Both the position numbers and the translations under genes were made by a program. A stretch of DNA of 64,000 nt from Paracoccaceae bacterium (lineage in GTDB: Bacteria; Pseudomonadota; Alphaproteobacteria; Rhodobacterales; Rhodobacteraceae): the NCBI GenBank assembly GCA_020622085.1, contig JAHRYM010000002.1, positions 209,281 to 273,280 on the forward strand. The letters run 5' to 3'. Below, piece after piece: positions 16,961-27,067 of this stretch. The first letter of the stretch is position 1. Each line of letters opens with the position of its first letter. The notes beneath the pieces were generated by a model. The model was not told the origin of the DNA. It ran no database searches and was given only the letters and a program-made list of their open reading frames with translations.

Positions 16961-18853
16961 TCAGCGCCATTCCCATGGCGTGGCGAATTCGTTCAGCTTC
17001 GCGGCAATCGCGGCTTCGTCCACCGTTCCCGTCCGGTCCAGACGCGCGACAAGGCCGCGCTTCTTGTCCTCGGCCACTTCGGCCACGCGGGCGGCCAACC
17101 CCGATTCTGCCAGCGCCGTATCAAAGACGCGCGCGATGGCGCGGCGACGCAGGTCGGGCTTGAAGATCTTGCCCACGGCGGTCTTCGGCAGTTCGGGCAG
17201 GATCTCGATATGCTTGGGCACTGCGGCGCGTTCGGGGATGTGGTCGCGGGCATGTTTCATCAGATCCTCGACCGTGGCCGATGCACCCTTGACCAGTTCG
17301 ACATAGGCAGAGGGCAGTTCCCCCGCGAAGGCATCGGGCTGGCCGATGGCGCCGACGAAGGCCACGGCGGGATGGCGGGCCAGGGCTTCCTCGATCATCG
17401 CCGGATCGATGTTGTGGCCGCCCCGGATGATCAGATCCTTGGCGCGGCCGGTGATCCACAGGTATCCGTCCGCATCCAGCCGCCCCAGATCGCCGGTGCG
17501 CAGGTAGCGGCCTTCGGCGAACAGGCCCCTGTTCTTGTCGGCCTCGGTATAGGTCGATCCTTCGAAGACGCCGGGGCTGGCCACGCAGATTTCACCGATC
17601 TCGTCGACGCCGCATTCCCGGCGCACGGTGCCGTTGCCGTCGGTATCAAGGATGCGGACATGGCTGTAGGGCAAGGGCACCCCGACCGAGCCGACCTTCT
17701 TCAGCCCGTCGACCGGGTTGCAGGACACAAGGCAGGTGGCTTCCGTCAGGCCGTAGCCTTCGGCGACCTGCACCCCTGTTACCTGTTCGAAGCGCCGGTA
17801 AAGTTCCAGCGGCAGGGGTGCCGAGCCGGAAATCGCCATTCTGAGCGATGAGATATCGGCATCGACCGGGCGCTGCATCAGGGCAGAAATGGCGGTCGGA
17901 ACGGTGATCAGGAACGTGACCTTCCAGCGTTCGATCAGTTTCCAGAAATTGTCGAAGACCCCGTCGCCGCGATAGCCGGCGGGGGTGGGCAGGACCATGT
18001 GCGCCCCGCTTGCAATGCAGGACATCAGGATCGGATAGGCCGCAAAGACGTGAAACAGCGGCAAGGGGCAGATCAGCACATCGGATTCGTCAAACAAAAG
18101 CCTGCCGCCCAGCCAGCCGTTATAGATCATGCCGGAGTATTTGTGCTGAGCGACCTTGGGCATTCCGGTCGTGCCGCCGGTATGGAACAGCGCGGCGACG
18201 CGGTCGCCGGCGCTGTCGGCGAAGGACAGCCGGTCGGCGGGCATCCGGTCGGCCTCGGCGTTCAGGTTGCGGACGGCGGCCTTGTGCGAAACCGGGTTCT
18301 TCGGTCGCAGGAAGGGCACGATCAGCGATTTCGGAAAGGTCAGGTAGCGGTTCAGGTCGATTTCCAGCACTGTCCGCACATCGGGCGCCTGCACGACCGC
18401 GCGTGCGGCCTTCTGGGCCACGTCCGAATGGGGAAAGGATTTCAGCGTCACCAGAACCTTGGCGCCGCTGTCGCGCAGGATGGCGGCGACCTGATCGGGG
18501 TCGAGCAGCGGATTGATCGGGCTGACCTTTCCTGCCACCGCCCCCGCCAGCAGGACTGCGGCGGTTTCGGTGCAGTTGGGCAGCAAATAGGCCACCACGT
18601 CGGTTTCCCCGACGCCAAGCGACCGGAAAAGGTTCGCCATCTGGGTGACACGGGCATGCAGCGCGCGCCATGTCAGGGTCTCGGCCCTGTCCTTCGACCC
18701 GGACAGAAGCTGGAAGCTGATCGCGGGACGGTCGGGAAAACGGTCGCGGGTCGCGGTCAGGAACTGATGGATCGTGACCGGCAGGTTTCGCTGGGCATAG
18801 GGGCCTTCGGCCTCGACGGCATCGCGATCCGCGACGGATGTGAAACGTCCCAT
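16961..18853 (-). CDS. acyl-CoA synthetase (AMP-forming)
   Basis: A 630-residue member of the ANL superfamily. The phosphate-binding loop is HTGGTTGMPK, A5-type motif EGYGLTEAT, hinge region LRTGDLG...GRAKDLIIRGG, and the catalytic C-terminal lysine is in PKTAVGKIFK. ATG 18853 is preceded by GGAGGGG; an upstream in-frame extension lacks a start signal. It activates a carboxylate (probably medium/long-chain fatty or aromatic acid) to its CoA thioester; substrate cannot be read from sequence. The C-terminus extends about 70 residues past the usual end. Confidence 0.82.
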   Translation of the reverse strand: MGRFTSVADRDAVEAEGPYAQRNLPVTIHQFLTATRDRFPDRPAISFQLLSGSKDRAETLTWRALHARVTQMANLFRSLGVGETDVVAYLLPNCTETAAVLLAGAVAGKVSPINPLLDPDQVAAILRDSGAKVLVTLKSFPHSDVAQKAARAVVQAPDVRTVLEIDLNRYLTFPKSLIVPFLRPKNPVSHKAAVRNLNAEADRMPADRLSFADSAGDRVAALFHTGGTTGMPKVAQHKYSGMIYNGWLGGRLLFDESDVLICPLPLFHVFAAYPILMSCIASGAHMVLPTPAGYRGDGVFDNFWKLIERWKVTFLITVPTAISALMQRPVDADISSLRMAISGSAPLPLELYRRFEQVTGVQVAEGYGLTEATCLVSCNPVDGLKKVGSVGVPLPYSHVRILDTDGNGTVRRECGVDEIGEICVASPGVFEGSTYTEADKNRGLFAEGRYLRTGDLGRLDADGYLWITGRAKDLIIRGGHNIDPAMIEEALARHPAVAFVGAIGQPDAFAGELPSAYVELVKGASATVEDLMKHARDHIPERAAVPKHIEILPELPKTAVGKIFKPDLRRRAIARVFDTALAESGLAARVAEVAEDKKRGLVARLDRTGTVDEAAIAAKLNEFATPWEWR

Positions 18854-19034
18854 GTGACCCCTCCCCTGGCGGCAGGCCCTGCGCCCGGGCCTTTCCTTTC
18901 CCTTGCGCTGACGATGCGTCCTTGTCGTGGCCGGGGCAAGCCTTACACCATGCCACATGGGCAAAAAGGGACGCGCCGGCAGACGCGACGCGCGTCGTGC
19001 ATGTGCCGTCCGGTTGTGTCAGGCCTGGTCTGCT

Positions 19035-20840
19035 TCAGTCCGTCGCTTCTGCAATGGACAGGGCGCCATCGGTGAACTGCAACCGCGCCAGCCGCGCATA
19101 AAGCCCGCCTTCCGCCACCAGCGCCTCATGCGTGCCCTCAGCCACGATTCGGCCCGCTTCGAAGACCACGATCCGGTCGGCCTTCTTCACGGTGGCAAGC
19201 CGGTGCGCCACGATGATGACAGTCCGGCTGTGCGACAGCCGTTCGACCGCCTGCTGCACCGCGCCTTCGCTTTCGGCGTCAAGGGCGCTGGTGGCTTCGT
19301 CCAGAAGCAGGATCGGCGCGTCGCGCAGGATCGCGCGGGCCAGCGCGATCCGCTGCTTCTGCCCGCCTGAGAGCATGACGCCCCTTTCGCCCACCCAGGT
19401 GTCGTAGCCCTGCGGCAGCGCGGTCAGGAAATCATGGGCGGCAGCGGCTTTGGCGGCGGCCTGCACTTCGGCGTCCGAGGCCTCGGGGCGACCGAAGCGG
19501 ATGTTGTCGCGGGCGGTGGCGGCAAAGATCACCGGATCCTGCGGCACCAGCGCGATGGCGCGACGGAAATCGGCGCGGGTCATGTCGCGCAGGTCGATCC
19601 CGTCGATGCTGACCTGGCCACGGTCGGGGTCGTAGAAGCGTTGCAGAAGCTGGATCACCGTCGTCTTGCCGGCGCCCGAAGGCCCGACCAGCGCCACGGT
19701 TTCGCCCGGGCGCACCCGCAGCGTCACCTCTTCAAGAGCCGACTGGGTGGGGCGCGAGGGATAGTGGAAAGTCACATCCTGCAAGGCGATCTCGCCCCGG
19801 ACCGGACGCGGCAACGCCACGGGCCGCGCCGGATCCTGCACATGGTCGGTGACGGCCAGCAGTTCACCCAGCCGCTCTGTCGCGCCGGCCGCGCGCTGCA
19901 GTTCGCCCCAGATTTCCGACAACGCGCCGACGGCTCCCGCCGCCATCACGGCGTAGATCACGAACTGCACCAGATCGCCGGTGCTCATCGCGCCACCACG
20001 CACGTCGCGCGCCCCTATCCAGAGGATGCCCACCACGCCCGAGAAGATCAGGAAGATCACCAGAACCGTCATCACCGCCCGCGCCCGGATCCGCGTCAGC
20101 GCCGTGGTGAAGGATTTTTCGGTGATCAGGCCAAAGGCCGCGCGGTTTTCGTCCTCGTGGGTGAAGGCTTGCACCGTCTGGACCGAGCTCAGCGCCTCGG
20201 AGGCATTGCCCGAGGATTGCGCGATCCAGTCCTGATTTTCGCGCGACAGCACCCGCAGGCGGCGGCCCAGCACCACGATCGGCCCCACGACCAGCGGCAC
20301 CAGCAACAGCGCAAGGCCGGTGAGCTTGGGCGATGTCCAGAGCATCAGGCCAAAGCCGCCAATGAAGATCAGGAAGTTCCTCAGCGCGACCGACACCGAC
20401 GAGCCGATCACCGACAGGACCAGCGTCGTGTCGGTGGTGATCCGCGACAGCACCTCGCCGGTCATCACCTGTTCGAAAAACCGGGGCGACATGCCGATCA
20501 CCCGGTCGAAGACCGCCTTGCGGATGTCGGCCACCACCCGTTCACCCAGGCGCGTGACAAGATAGTAGCGCGCGCCCGTGCCCAGCGCCAGAAGCGCGGC
20601 GATGATCAGGGCCGCAAGGAAATACTGGTCCAGAAGCCCGAAGCCCTGATTGAACCCGTCAATGATGCGCCGCACCGCCAAGGGCAGGGTCAGGCTGATC
20701 GCCGCCGTCGCCATGAGCGCAAGCCCCGCCAGCAGAGCCAATCCGCGATAGGGCCGGATGAACGGCCAGAGCGAGCGGAGTGATCCGATCTTCTTCGATG
20801 TCGCGCGGTCCTCGACCGCAGCTTCGGGCCTGCGCGCCAT
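19035..20840 (-). CDS. ABC exporter, fused permease-ATPase (MsbA/LmrA-like)
   Basis: A 601-residue half-transporter: six transmembrane helices (residues about 25-310) then an ATPase with Walker A GPSGAGKTT, signature LSGGQKQR, Walker B ILLLDEATSALD and H-loop IVAHRL. It would work as a homodimer in the inner membrane to export lipids or drugs. GGAGG lies 4 bases before ATG 20840. Substrate unknown. Confidence 0.85.
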   Translation of the reverse strand: MARRPEAAVEDRATSKKIGSLRSLWPFIRPYRGLALLAGLALMATAAISLTLPLAVRRIIDGFNQGFGLLDQYFLAALIIAALLALGTGARYYLVTRLGERVVADIRKAVFDRVIGMSPRFFEQVMTGEVLSRITTDTTLVLSVIGSSVSVALRNFLIFIGGFGLMLWTSPKLTGLALLLVPLVVGPIVVLGRRLRVLSRENQDWIAQSSGNASEALSSVQTVQAFTHEDENRAAFGLITEKSFTTALTRIRARAVMTVLVIFLIFSGVVGILWIGARDVRGGAMSTGDLVQFVIYAVMAAGAVGALSEIWGELQRAAGATERLGELLAVTDHVQDPARPVALPRPVRGEIALQDVTFHYPSRPTQSALEEVTLRVRPGETVALVGPSGAGKTTVIQLLQRFYDPDRGQVSIDGIDLRDMTRADFRRAIALVPQDPVIFAATARDNIRFGRPEASDAEVQAAAKAAAAHDFLTALPQGYDTWVGERGVMLSGGQKQRIALARAILRDAPILLLDEATSALDAESEGAVQQAVERLSHSRTVIIVAHRLATVKKADRIVVFEAGRIVAEGTHEALVAEGGLYARLARLQFTDGALSIAEATD

Positions 20841-20951
20841 GATGCCTCCGGTTCCTTGTCGTTACGCGGTTTAGGCCGCGGCATCGCGGGGGGCAAGGCT
20901 GATGGCAGAAGGGTGATCGCCCTTTGGGTTGCTGCGTTATCAGGAAGGGAG

Positions 20952-21025
20952 TGGAGCGGGCGGCGGGAATCGAACCCGCGTCTCTTGCTTGGAAGGCAAG
21001 GGTCTTACCATTACACAACGCCCGC
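20952..21025 (-). tRNA. tRNA-Gly (anticodon TCC)
   Basis: A complete cloverleaf on the minus strand: acceptor GCGGGCG/CGCCCGC, D arm TGTAATGGTA, anticodon stem-loop CTTGC-CTTCCAA-GCAAG with anticodon TCC, T loop GGTTCGATTCC, discriminator T and an encoded CCA. It reads GGA codons (and wobble GGG). It lies alone upstream of the ABC exporter gene. Confidence 0.95.
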
Positions 21026-21149
21026 GCAGGCCTGTTCTATATCTGTCTGCGGTCGGTCTACGCAAGACCCCGAACGCAACAATCGCAAGGCGCGGAACAA
21101 GGCGCGGGGCAAGGCTCCTGCCCCGCGCCTGACTTCTTGCCAAAGCCCG

Positions 21150-22670
21150 TCACTTGCCAAGAATCGTGATGCGGCCCTCGACCTTGGCCGTCACCTTGCC
21201 GGTCCTCTGGATGTAGTCGATCACATCATTGGCCATCAGGTTGCCATTGCCCTTGTCGATCAGCACCTCGCCGCCACCCAGTGCCGCGTAGCCGTCGCCG
21301 CCGTCCAGCGCGTAATCGTTGGTCGCCAGCTTGTAGAGGGTGTCGGGCTCCAGCGGTTTGCCGTCGACCTTCACCTCGGACACCCGCGATCCCGCCGGGG
21401 CCGATGGATCAAAGGCGAAGGTCATGCCGGAAACCTGCGGGAAGCGGCCCGCGCCCTTTTCCACCTGGCTCACGCCGTTTTCCAGCGCCGCCAGAACCTG
21501 ACTGCCGGGGATCACGGTCAGGACGGTTTTGTTGCCGAAGGGCAGTTCGGTCATGATGTCGCGGCGGGTCAGCTTCCGGCCCGCGTCATAGGTGGTGTCG
21601 CCGCGGATGCCGCCGCCGTTGGCGATGGCGATATCGGCGCCGGTGGCCGCGCGCTGCGCATCGGCGATCAGGTTGCCCATCGCGGATTCCTGCGTGCGGA
21701 TCACGTTTCGCCGCGAATCGAGCGCGTTTTCCGTCACGCCGATTTCCACGTTCATGCTTTCATCCAGCGACCTGGTGAATTCGTCGACCTTCGCCTGCGT
21801 CTCGGGGTCGGGCTGCATCTCGGCCGTGTCGATGAAGCGGAAATGCGGCACCCAGGACACCTCGCGCTTGCCGTCCTTTTCCTCGACCGAAACCAGAAGG
21901 TCGACCGGCGACAGGAACTGCCCGTCGATCGAGGTTTCGACATAGGCCGTCACGCCGTCATAGGCCGTGGCATAGGAATGATCGTCCCCCGACAGGATCA
22001 GGTCGAAGGCGTGGCTGGCGATCAGCTTGCGGTCATTGGTCATGTCGGTCTGGACCACACCCACAACCAGATCCGCGCCGTCCTTGCGGGCCTTTCCGGC
22101 AGCGTCGATCGCGGTCTCGACCGTGGGCAGGAAGGTCAGATCGCCGGTTGATGACACCTGCGGCGAGGTATCCTGCGCGACCGGGATCAGCGCGATCTTC
22201 AGTCCCGCCATTTCTTTGACCATGACGCCGCCCAGACCCTCGACGGCCGTCCCGTCGGCGTAGAGGATGTTGATCGCGGCCCAGGGGTATTTCGAAGCTT
22301 TCATCTTCTCGAAGAAGTTTTCCGGCCCGAAGTCGAATTCATGGTTGCCCGGCACCGCCAGGTCGAAGGGCACGATGTTGGTCAGGTCGATGGTGTTCTG
22401 GCCCTTGTCGAACCCCGACAGGAGCGAGGGCGAAAGCATGTCGCCGTCGAACAGGTAAAGCGTGTTCGGATTTGCCTTGCGTTCCGCCCGCGCCACGGCG
22501 TTCAGCCGCGCGAAACCGCCGCGTCCGTCTTCCTCGGCAAAGTTGTAGGTATCGCCCACGCCCAGGAAGGTGATCTTGACCGGCTCGGCCAGCGTGGGAA
22601 AGGCGGCGGTCAGGAAAAGTGCCGCACCCGCAAGGCGGGCGGACAGGCGGCCAGGGAACGATCCGGGCAT
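21150..22670 (-). CDS. 5'-nucleotidase/metallophosphatase-like protein (UshA family), altered metal ligands
   Basis: A 506-residue secreted protein: signal peptide (residues 1-28, ending TLA-E), calcineurin-like phosphoesterase domain, and the C-terminal 5'-nucleotidase domain (GGGIRGD, ELPFGNKTV, TNDYALDGGDGY). Motif II GDM (D77) and motif III GNHE (N109/H110) are intact. The DxH motif reads DTY (Y42), the THxx motif reads VQTD (Q207 where His is usual) and GHDH/GHSQ reads GDDH (D229, H231). Phosphoesterase activity on periplasmic nucleotides is the family role, but metal binding may be changed or lost. GGAGG 5 bases before ATG 22670 fixes the start. Confidence 0.8.
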   Translation of the reverse strand: MPGSFPGRLSARLAGAALFLTAAFPTLAEPVKITFLGVGDTYNFAEEDGRGGFARLNAVARAERKANPNTLYLFDGDMLSPSLLSGFDKGQNTIDLTNIVPFDLAVPGNHEFDFGPENFFEKMKASKYPWAAINILYADGTAVEGLGGVMVKEMAGLKIALIPVAQDTSPQVSSTGDLTFLPTVETAIDAAGKARKDGADLVVGVVQTDMTNDRKLIASHAFDLILSGDDHSYATAYDGVTAYVETSIDGQFLSPVDLLVSVEEKDGKREVSWVPHFRFIDTAEMQPDPETQAKVDEFTRSLDESMNVEIGVTENALDSRRNVIRTQESAMGNLIADAQRAATGADIAIANGGGIRGDTTYDAGRKLTRRDIMTELPFGNKTVLTVIPGSQVLAALENGVSQVEKGAGRFPQVSGMTFAFDPSAPAGSRVSEVKVDGKPLEPDTLYKLATNDYALDGGDGYAALGGGEVLIDKGNGNLMANDVIDYIQRTGKVTAKVEGRITILGK

Positions 22671-22798
22671 GAGAACCTCCGAAAGCATATGATGATGACA
22701 TACCCTGCGCCGAAGGCGGACCCTCGGTCAAACCAGGAAACCATGACAGGATGCCCCGGCCATTGACCCGATCCGGCTTTGGGGGCATCACGCTTGCC

Positions 22799-23137
22799 AT
22801 GATGATCTACAAGATCCTGCGCCGCCCCGAATGGGACGCCTTCCGCGCCGCCGGTCAGACCGCAGGCGCGCCCGTTGATCTGGCCGATGGCTTCATCCAT
22901 TTCTCGACCTCGGCGCAGGTGGTGGAAACCGCCGCCCGGCATTTCGCCACCGAGACCAACCTGGTGCTCGTTGCTGTCGATCCACGCCACCTGGGTGCCG
23001 CGCTGAAATGGGAGCCGTCGCGTGGCGGGCAGCTTTTCCCGCATCTTTACCGCGCGCTTCGCCTGGCAGAGGTGGTCTGGGACAAGTCCCTGCCGCTCGG
23101 CGCCACCGGCCACATCTTCCCCGAGGGCGTGATATGA
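22799..23137 (+). CDS. DUF952 domain protein
   Basis: A 112-residue cytoplasmic protein of the DUF952 family: [49 protein letters not shown]. It resembles glutathione S-transferase-neighbour proteins in some genomes, but no activity is established. ATGATG start; the second ATG (22802) is equally possible. Its stop overlaps the pyrD start (ATGA), so the two are co-translated. Confidence 0.82.
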   Translation: MMIYKILRRPEWDAFRAAGQTAGAPVDLADGFIHFSTSAQVVETAARHFATETNLVLVAVDPRHLGAALKWEPSRGGQLFPHLYRALRLAEVVWDKSLPLGATGHIFPEGVI

Positions 23138-24192
23138 CCCTGACCGAACGCGCCGCGATTGCCGTCCTGCACAGGATGGACCCGGAACGCGCGCATGGCC
23201 TGTCGATCCGCGCCCTGGCGCTGGGTCTTGCCCCGGCCCCCGGCCCCGTGACCAGCCCGCGCCTGCGGACCGAGTTGGCGGGGCTGGTCCTGCCCAATCC
23301 GGTGGGGCTTGCCGCCGGATACGACAAGAACGCCGAGGCCGTGACGGCGCTCAGCCGTTCGGGTTTCGGCTTCATAGAGGTGGGCGCCGCCACGCCACGC
23401 CCGCAGCCCGGCAACCCGCGCCCACGCCTGTTCCGTCTGCCCGAGGATCGCGGCGTCATCAACCGCTTCGGCTTCAACAACGAAGGTGCCGAAGTGATCG
23501 CGGCGCGGTTGGCCAGGGCTGAACGCGCGGTGCCGGTGGGTCTGAATCTGGGCGCCAACAAGGACAGCGCCGACCGTGCAGCCGATTTCGCCACCGTCCT
23601 TGGCATCGCCGGCCCGCACGTCGATTTCGTCACCGTGAACGTCAGTTCCCCCAACACCGAGAAACTGCGAGATCTGCAAGGCAAGGCGGCGTTGTCGGAA
23701 CTGCTGGCGGGGGTGCTTGCGGCCCGGGGGCGTGCGCATCTGCGGATACCGGTCTTTCTCAAGATTGCACCAGACCTGACCGATGCGGAGCTATCGGACG
23801 TGGCCGAAGTGGCGCTGGAACGGCGGATCGACGGGATCATCGCCACCAACACCACGCTGTCGCGCGACATGCTGCGCAGTCCGCTTGCCCGCGAAACCGG
23901 CGGGCTTTCGGGGGCGCCGCTTTTTACCCGTTCGACCAAGGTTCTGGCGCGGCTTTCGGCCCTGACCGCAGGCCGGCTGCCCCTGATCGGCGTCGGCGGC
24001 ATTTCCAGCGCCGACCATGCCTATGCCAAGATCCGCGCCGGGGCTTCGGCCGTGCAGCTGTATTCGGCGCTGGTCTGGGGCGGCCTCAGCCTTGCGGCCG
24101 ACATCGCGCGGGGGCTTGACGCGTTGCTCATGCGGGACGGCTTTGCCAATGTTGCGGACGCCGTCGGAACCGCGCGGGAGGAATGGCTGTGA
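23134..24192 (+). CDS. pyrD: dihydroorotate dehydrogenase (quinone), class 2
   Basis: A 352-residue membrane-associated flavoenzyme oxidising dihydroorotate to orotate with quinone, in de novo pyrimidine synthesis. Visible: [40 protein letters not shown], the catalytic serine segment NVSSPNT and FMN phosphate site [12 protein letters not shown]. The N-terminal helix region (residues 1-45) typical of class 2 is present. Coupled to DUF952 upstream (4-bp overlap) and arsC downstream. Confidence 0.95.
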   Translation: MTLTERAAIAVLHRMDPERAHGLSIRALALGLAPAPGPVTSPRLRTELAGLVLPNPVGLAAGYDKNAEAVTALSRSGFGFIEVGAATPRPQPGNPRPRLFRLPEDRGVINRFGFNNEGAEVIAARLARAERAVPVGLNLGANKDSADRAADFATVLGIAGPHVDFVTVNVSSPNTEKLRDLQGKAALSELLAGVLAARGRAHLRIPVFLKIAPDLTDAELSDVAEVALERRIDGIIATNTTLSRDMLRSPLARETGGLSGAPLFTRSTKVLARLSALTAGRLPLIGVGGISSADHAYAKIRAGASAVQLYSALVWGGLSLAADIARGLDALLMRDGFANVADAVGTAREEWL

Positions 24193-24536
24193 CGGAAGTG
24201 GTGATCTGGCACAATCCGCACTGCTCGACCTCGCGCAAGACGCTGGAATTGCTGAGGGACCGTGGCATCGCGCCCATCGTCCGGCTTTACCTTGAAGACG
24301 CCCCCGATGCCGAGGCGATCGCCGCCGTTCTGCGGGCGATGGATCGGCCGGCGGGGGCGATCCTGCGCTGGAAGGAGCCGCTGGCCGCGGAACTGGGCCT
24401 GCAACCCGATCTGCCGGAACAGGCGCTGATTGCCGCCATGGCCACCCATCCGCGCCTGATCGAGCGGCCGGTGGTGATCCGGGGCGAGCGTGCGGCCCTT
24501 GGCCGCCCGCCCGAGGCCGTTCTGGCGCTGTTCTGA
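24189..24536 (+). CDS. arsC: arsenate reductase, ArsC (glutaredoxin-coupled) family
   Basis: A 115-residue ArsC-family protein with the catalytic cysteine in [12 protein letters not shown] and conserved arginines in LRWKE, IERPVVI and RAALGRP. It reduces arsenate to arsenite using glutathione/glutaredoxin; many single-copy ArsC-like proteins (YffB/Spx type) have other roles. The GGGAGGA site abuts ATG 24183 but is 7 bases from GTG 24189, so GTG is preferred; it then overlaps the pyrD stop as GTGA. No arsB/arsR present here. Confidence 0.82.
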   Translation: MTEVVIWHNPHCSTSRKTLELLRDRGIAPIVRLYLEDAPDAEAIAAVLRAMDRPAGAILRWKEPLAAELGLQPDLPEQALIAAMATHPRLIERPVVIRGERAALGRPPEAVLALF

Positions 24537-25868
24537 TCAGACGGCGGCGGGGGCGCGCGCAGCCGCCTCGGCGCGGGGATAAAGCCGCGCCATCGTCAAC
24601 CCGCGCGTGGCGTTCAGCACCATGAGCGATGCCCAAAGCCCGTGGTTGCCGAACGCTCCGACAAGCAGCATCAGCGCCGCTGCATAGATCAGGACCGAAG
24701 CCAGCATGGCGTTGCGCATCTCTCGCGTCAGGGTCGCGCCGATGAAGATGCCGTCGAACATCCAGCTTGCGATGCCGATCAACGGCGCCAGCGCCACCCA
24801 GGGCAGGAAGGCCCGCGCCGTCTCGCGCACTTCGGGGGCCTTGGCCATGACGTCGATGATCGCAGGGCCGGCAAGCCAGAACCCCAGCCCCAGCGCCACC
24901 GCGCCACCCACGCCCCATTGCGACGTGACCAGCGACGAACGCCGCACATCTGCCACCGCCCGCGCCCCCACCGCCTGCCCCACCAGCGTTTCAGCGGCAA
25001 AGGCAAAGCCATCCAGCGCATAGGCGGTGATTTCCAGAAACTGCATCAGCACCTGATTGGCCGCCAGAGTCACATCACCAAATCGCGCACCCATGAAGAC
25101 GAAGGTGGCAAAGCTGCCCTGCAGCGCGACCGAACGCACCATGATGTCGGTATTGACCCGCGCCATGCGCGAGAGGCGTGCACGGTCAAAGATCCGAGTG
25201 GCGTCCTTCCAGAGACTGCCGGCAAAAGCCGAACGGCACAGCCAGAGGCCAAGGACAAGCCCGCTCCATTCGGCGATCAGCGTGGCACTGGCGACACCAC
25301 CAACGCCCCAGCCAAGGCCCAGCACGAACCACAGGTCCAGCCCGATGTTCAGCCCGTTCATCCACAGTTGCAGCGCCAGCACGCCACGCGTGCGCTCGAC
25401 CGCGATCAGCCATCCGGTCACGGCATAAAGCGCAATGGTGGCCGGTGCACCCCAGATGCGGATGGCAAGGTAGTGCCGCGCCAGATCCTCGACTTCCGCA
25501 GTGGCGGGGGCGATGGCGAAGGCCGCGCGAAACAGCAGCGCCTGCCCCAGCACAAAGGCAAGCCCGGCGGCAAGGGCGACGATCAGGCCGCGCAGGAGAA
25601 CCGCGCTTTCCTCGATCCGGTCACCCGCACCCCTCGCCTGGGCGACCAGGCCCGATGTTCCCATCCTGAGGAAACCGAAAACCCAGTAGAGCGATGCAAG
25701 GATCACCGCGCCCAGGCCTACCGCCCCGATCGGCGCGGCATCCCCCAACTGTCCGATCACCCCGGTGTCGACCGCGCCCAGAAGCGGGACGGTAGCATTG
25801 GACAGAACGATCGGCACGGCAATCCGCAGGACACGGCGATGGCCGATGGCAGAGGGCGGCGATGTCAT
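24537..25868 (-). CDS. MATE-family efflux transporter (DinF-like)
   Basis: A 443-residue, 12-helix multidrug/toxin extrusion protein of the DinF branch: PIVLSNATVPLLGAVDTGVIG at the start and ALDGFAFAAETLVGQAVGA in the second half. It would use H+ or Na+ to expel organic compounds. Last gene of a three-gene operon; its ATG overlaps the upstream thioesterase stop (ATGA). Confidence 0.87.
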   Translation of the reverse strand: MTSPPSAIGHRRVLRIAVPIVLSNATVPLLGAVDTGVIGQLGDAAPIGAVGLGAVILASLYWVFGFLRMGTSGLVAQARGAGDRIEESAVLLRGLIVALAAGLAFVLGQALLFRAAFAIAPATAEVEDLARHYLAIRIWGAPATIALYAVTGWLIAVERTRGVLALQLWMNGLNIGLDLWFVLGLGWGVGGVASATLIAEWSGLVLGLWLCRSAFAGSLWKDATRIFDRARLSRMARVNTDIMVRSVALQGSFATFVFMGARFGDVTLAANQVLMQFLEITAYALDGFAFAAETLVGQAVGARAVADVRRSSLVTSQWGVGGAVALGLGFWLAGPAIIDVMAKAPEVRETARAFLPWVALAPLIGIASWMFDGIFIGATLTREMRNAMLASVLIYAAALMLLVGAFGNHGLWASLMVLNATRGLTMARLYPRAEAAARAPAAV

Positions 25869-26386
25869 TGCGGCCCCCTGTGGCCTTCGGTCGGCATGGT
25901 GAAATGCCCGGTCGCCTGCGCGAAGGGCCGTGCGCGATTGTCCTGCCAGCACTCGACGAAGACGCTCGCATAGCGCCGGCCCGAGCGGATCACCCGCGCC
26001 CGAGCATAGGCATCGCGGGGCAGGCCCGGGCGCAGGTAATCCACGGAAAGGTCGATGGTCCTGGGCAGGCGCGGCATGTGCTGCAGGCTCAGCGAAGACG
26101 GATCCAGCCGCTTCGCCTCAAGATCCTCCCAGATCATCGTCCAGCCCAGTTCGATGATCGCCGTCACCTCAAGAAAGGCTGCCGTAACCCCGCCATGCAG
26201 GGCCGGAAGCCGCGGATCGCCGATAAGGTGGTCGGCGTAGCGCAAAAGTGCCGTCAGTTCGTCGCCCCGGCGCTCGACCTCCATCCCCAGGAAGCGGATA
26301 TAGGGAATGCCATCGACAAGGGCCCGAAGCGCGCCGTCGCGGCGCTGCTTGACGACCTGGACGGGTTCGGGCGGCTTGCGGGTCAT
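25865..26386 (-). CDS. PaaI-family hotdog thioesterase
   Basis: A 173-residue hotdog-fold protein: IPYIRFLGMEVERRGDELTALL, LHGGVTAAFLEVTA (the HGG substrate/CoA loop), DLSVDYLRPGLPRDAYARA. It probably hydrolyses an acyl-CoA thioester. It overlaps its paralogue upstream and the MATE gene downstream by 4 bp each. Confidence 0.82.
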   Translation of the reverse strand: MTRKPPEPVQVVKQRRDGALRALVDGIPYIRFLGMEVERRGDELTALLRYADHLIGDPRLPALHGGVTAAFLEVTAIIELGWTMIWEDLEAKRLDPSSLSLQHMPRLPRTIDLSVDYLRPGLPRDAYARARVIRSGRRYASVFVECWQDNRARPFAQATGHFTMPTEGHRGPQ

Positions 26387-26826
26387 GTGGCCACCCGGGG
26401 GCCTGCCTCGAAAGTGAAGGTTCCGACCGCCTCGGCCACCGGAAGGCTTGTGTCGTCGTCATGGGCCGTCGCCCGGATGAAGGCGAAGGACCGCGTGACG
26501 TGATAGCATTCGGCTCTTGCCGTGATCGCCTGCCCGGGGTCCGCCGGCCGGATGTAGTTGATGCGCAGGTCGATGGTCGCCGTCGGCCCGGCGGCCTGCG
26601 GATGGCAGGCGACGGCGGCGCCCGAACAGGTGTCGAGCAGGGTCGAGACCGCGCCCCCATGGATCACGCCCGTCACCGGATCACCCACCAGCCGCGCGTC
26701 ATAGGGCATGGTCATCCGTGCCTTGCCCGGGGCCATCTCGTCAATCACGATGCCAAGGGCTGCCACCTGCGGGATCGCCGCGAACATCCTGCGCGCGGCC
26801 GCGATCTGTGGTTCCGTCTCTGCCAT
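26383..26826 (-). CDS. PaaI-family hotdog thioesterase
   Basis: A 147-residue hotdog thioesterase with IHGGAVSTLLDTCSG and IDLRINYIRPADPGQAI. ATG 26826 follows a GGGGGG tract; the longer in-frame extension has no start signal and poor coding character. It is a divergent paralogue of the next gene, with which it likely forms one acyl-CoA hydrolase or a pair of them. Divergent from the MerR/beta-oxidation cluster. Confidence 0.8.
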   Translation of the reverse strand: MAETEPQIAAARRMFAAIPQVAALGIVIDEMAPGKARMTMPYDARLVGDPVTGVIHGGAVSTLLDTCSGAAVACHPQAAGPTATIDLRINYIRPADPGQAITARAECYHVTRSFAFIRATAHDDDTSLPVAEAVGTFTFEAGPRVAT

Positions 26827-27067
26827 CTGCCCCCCTGCCCGCCCAAGGCTGACGGGACTGGTGGCACCCTGCCCTGTCGCCGCGCGGCGTGCAACCCCGC
26901 GCACCGACCCGAGGCATGCGCACCGGCGGACCCCACAGAACCCTCTCCGCCACCCCATATCACACCCGAAGTGGAAGCACCCGGCCTTGCCGCCCGCCGC
27001 ATGTTGTGCCCGATGGGAAGCGCGGCTAGGCTTTGCCAGGTAACGACCCACAGGAGAAGACAGGCCG

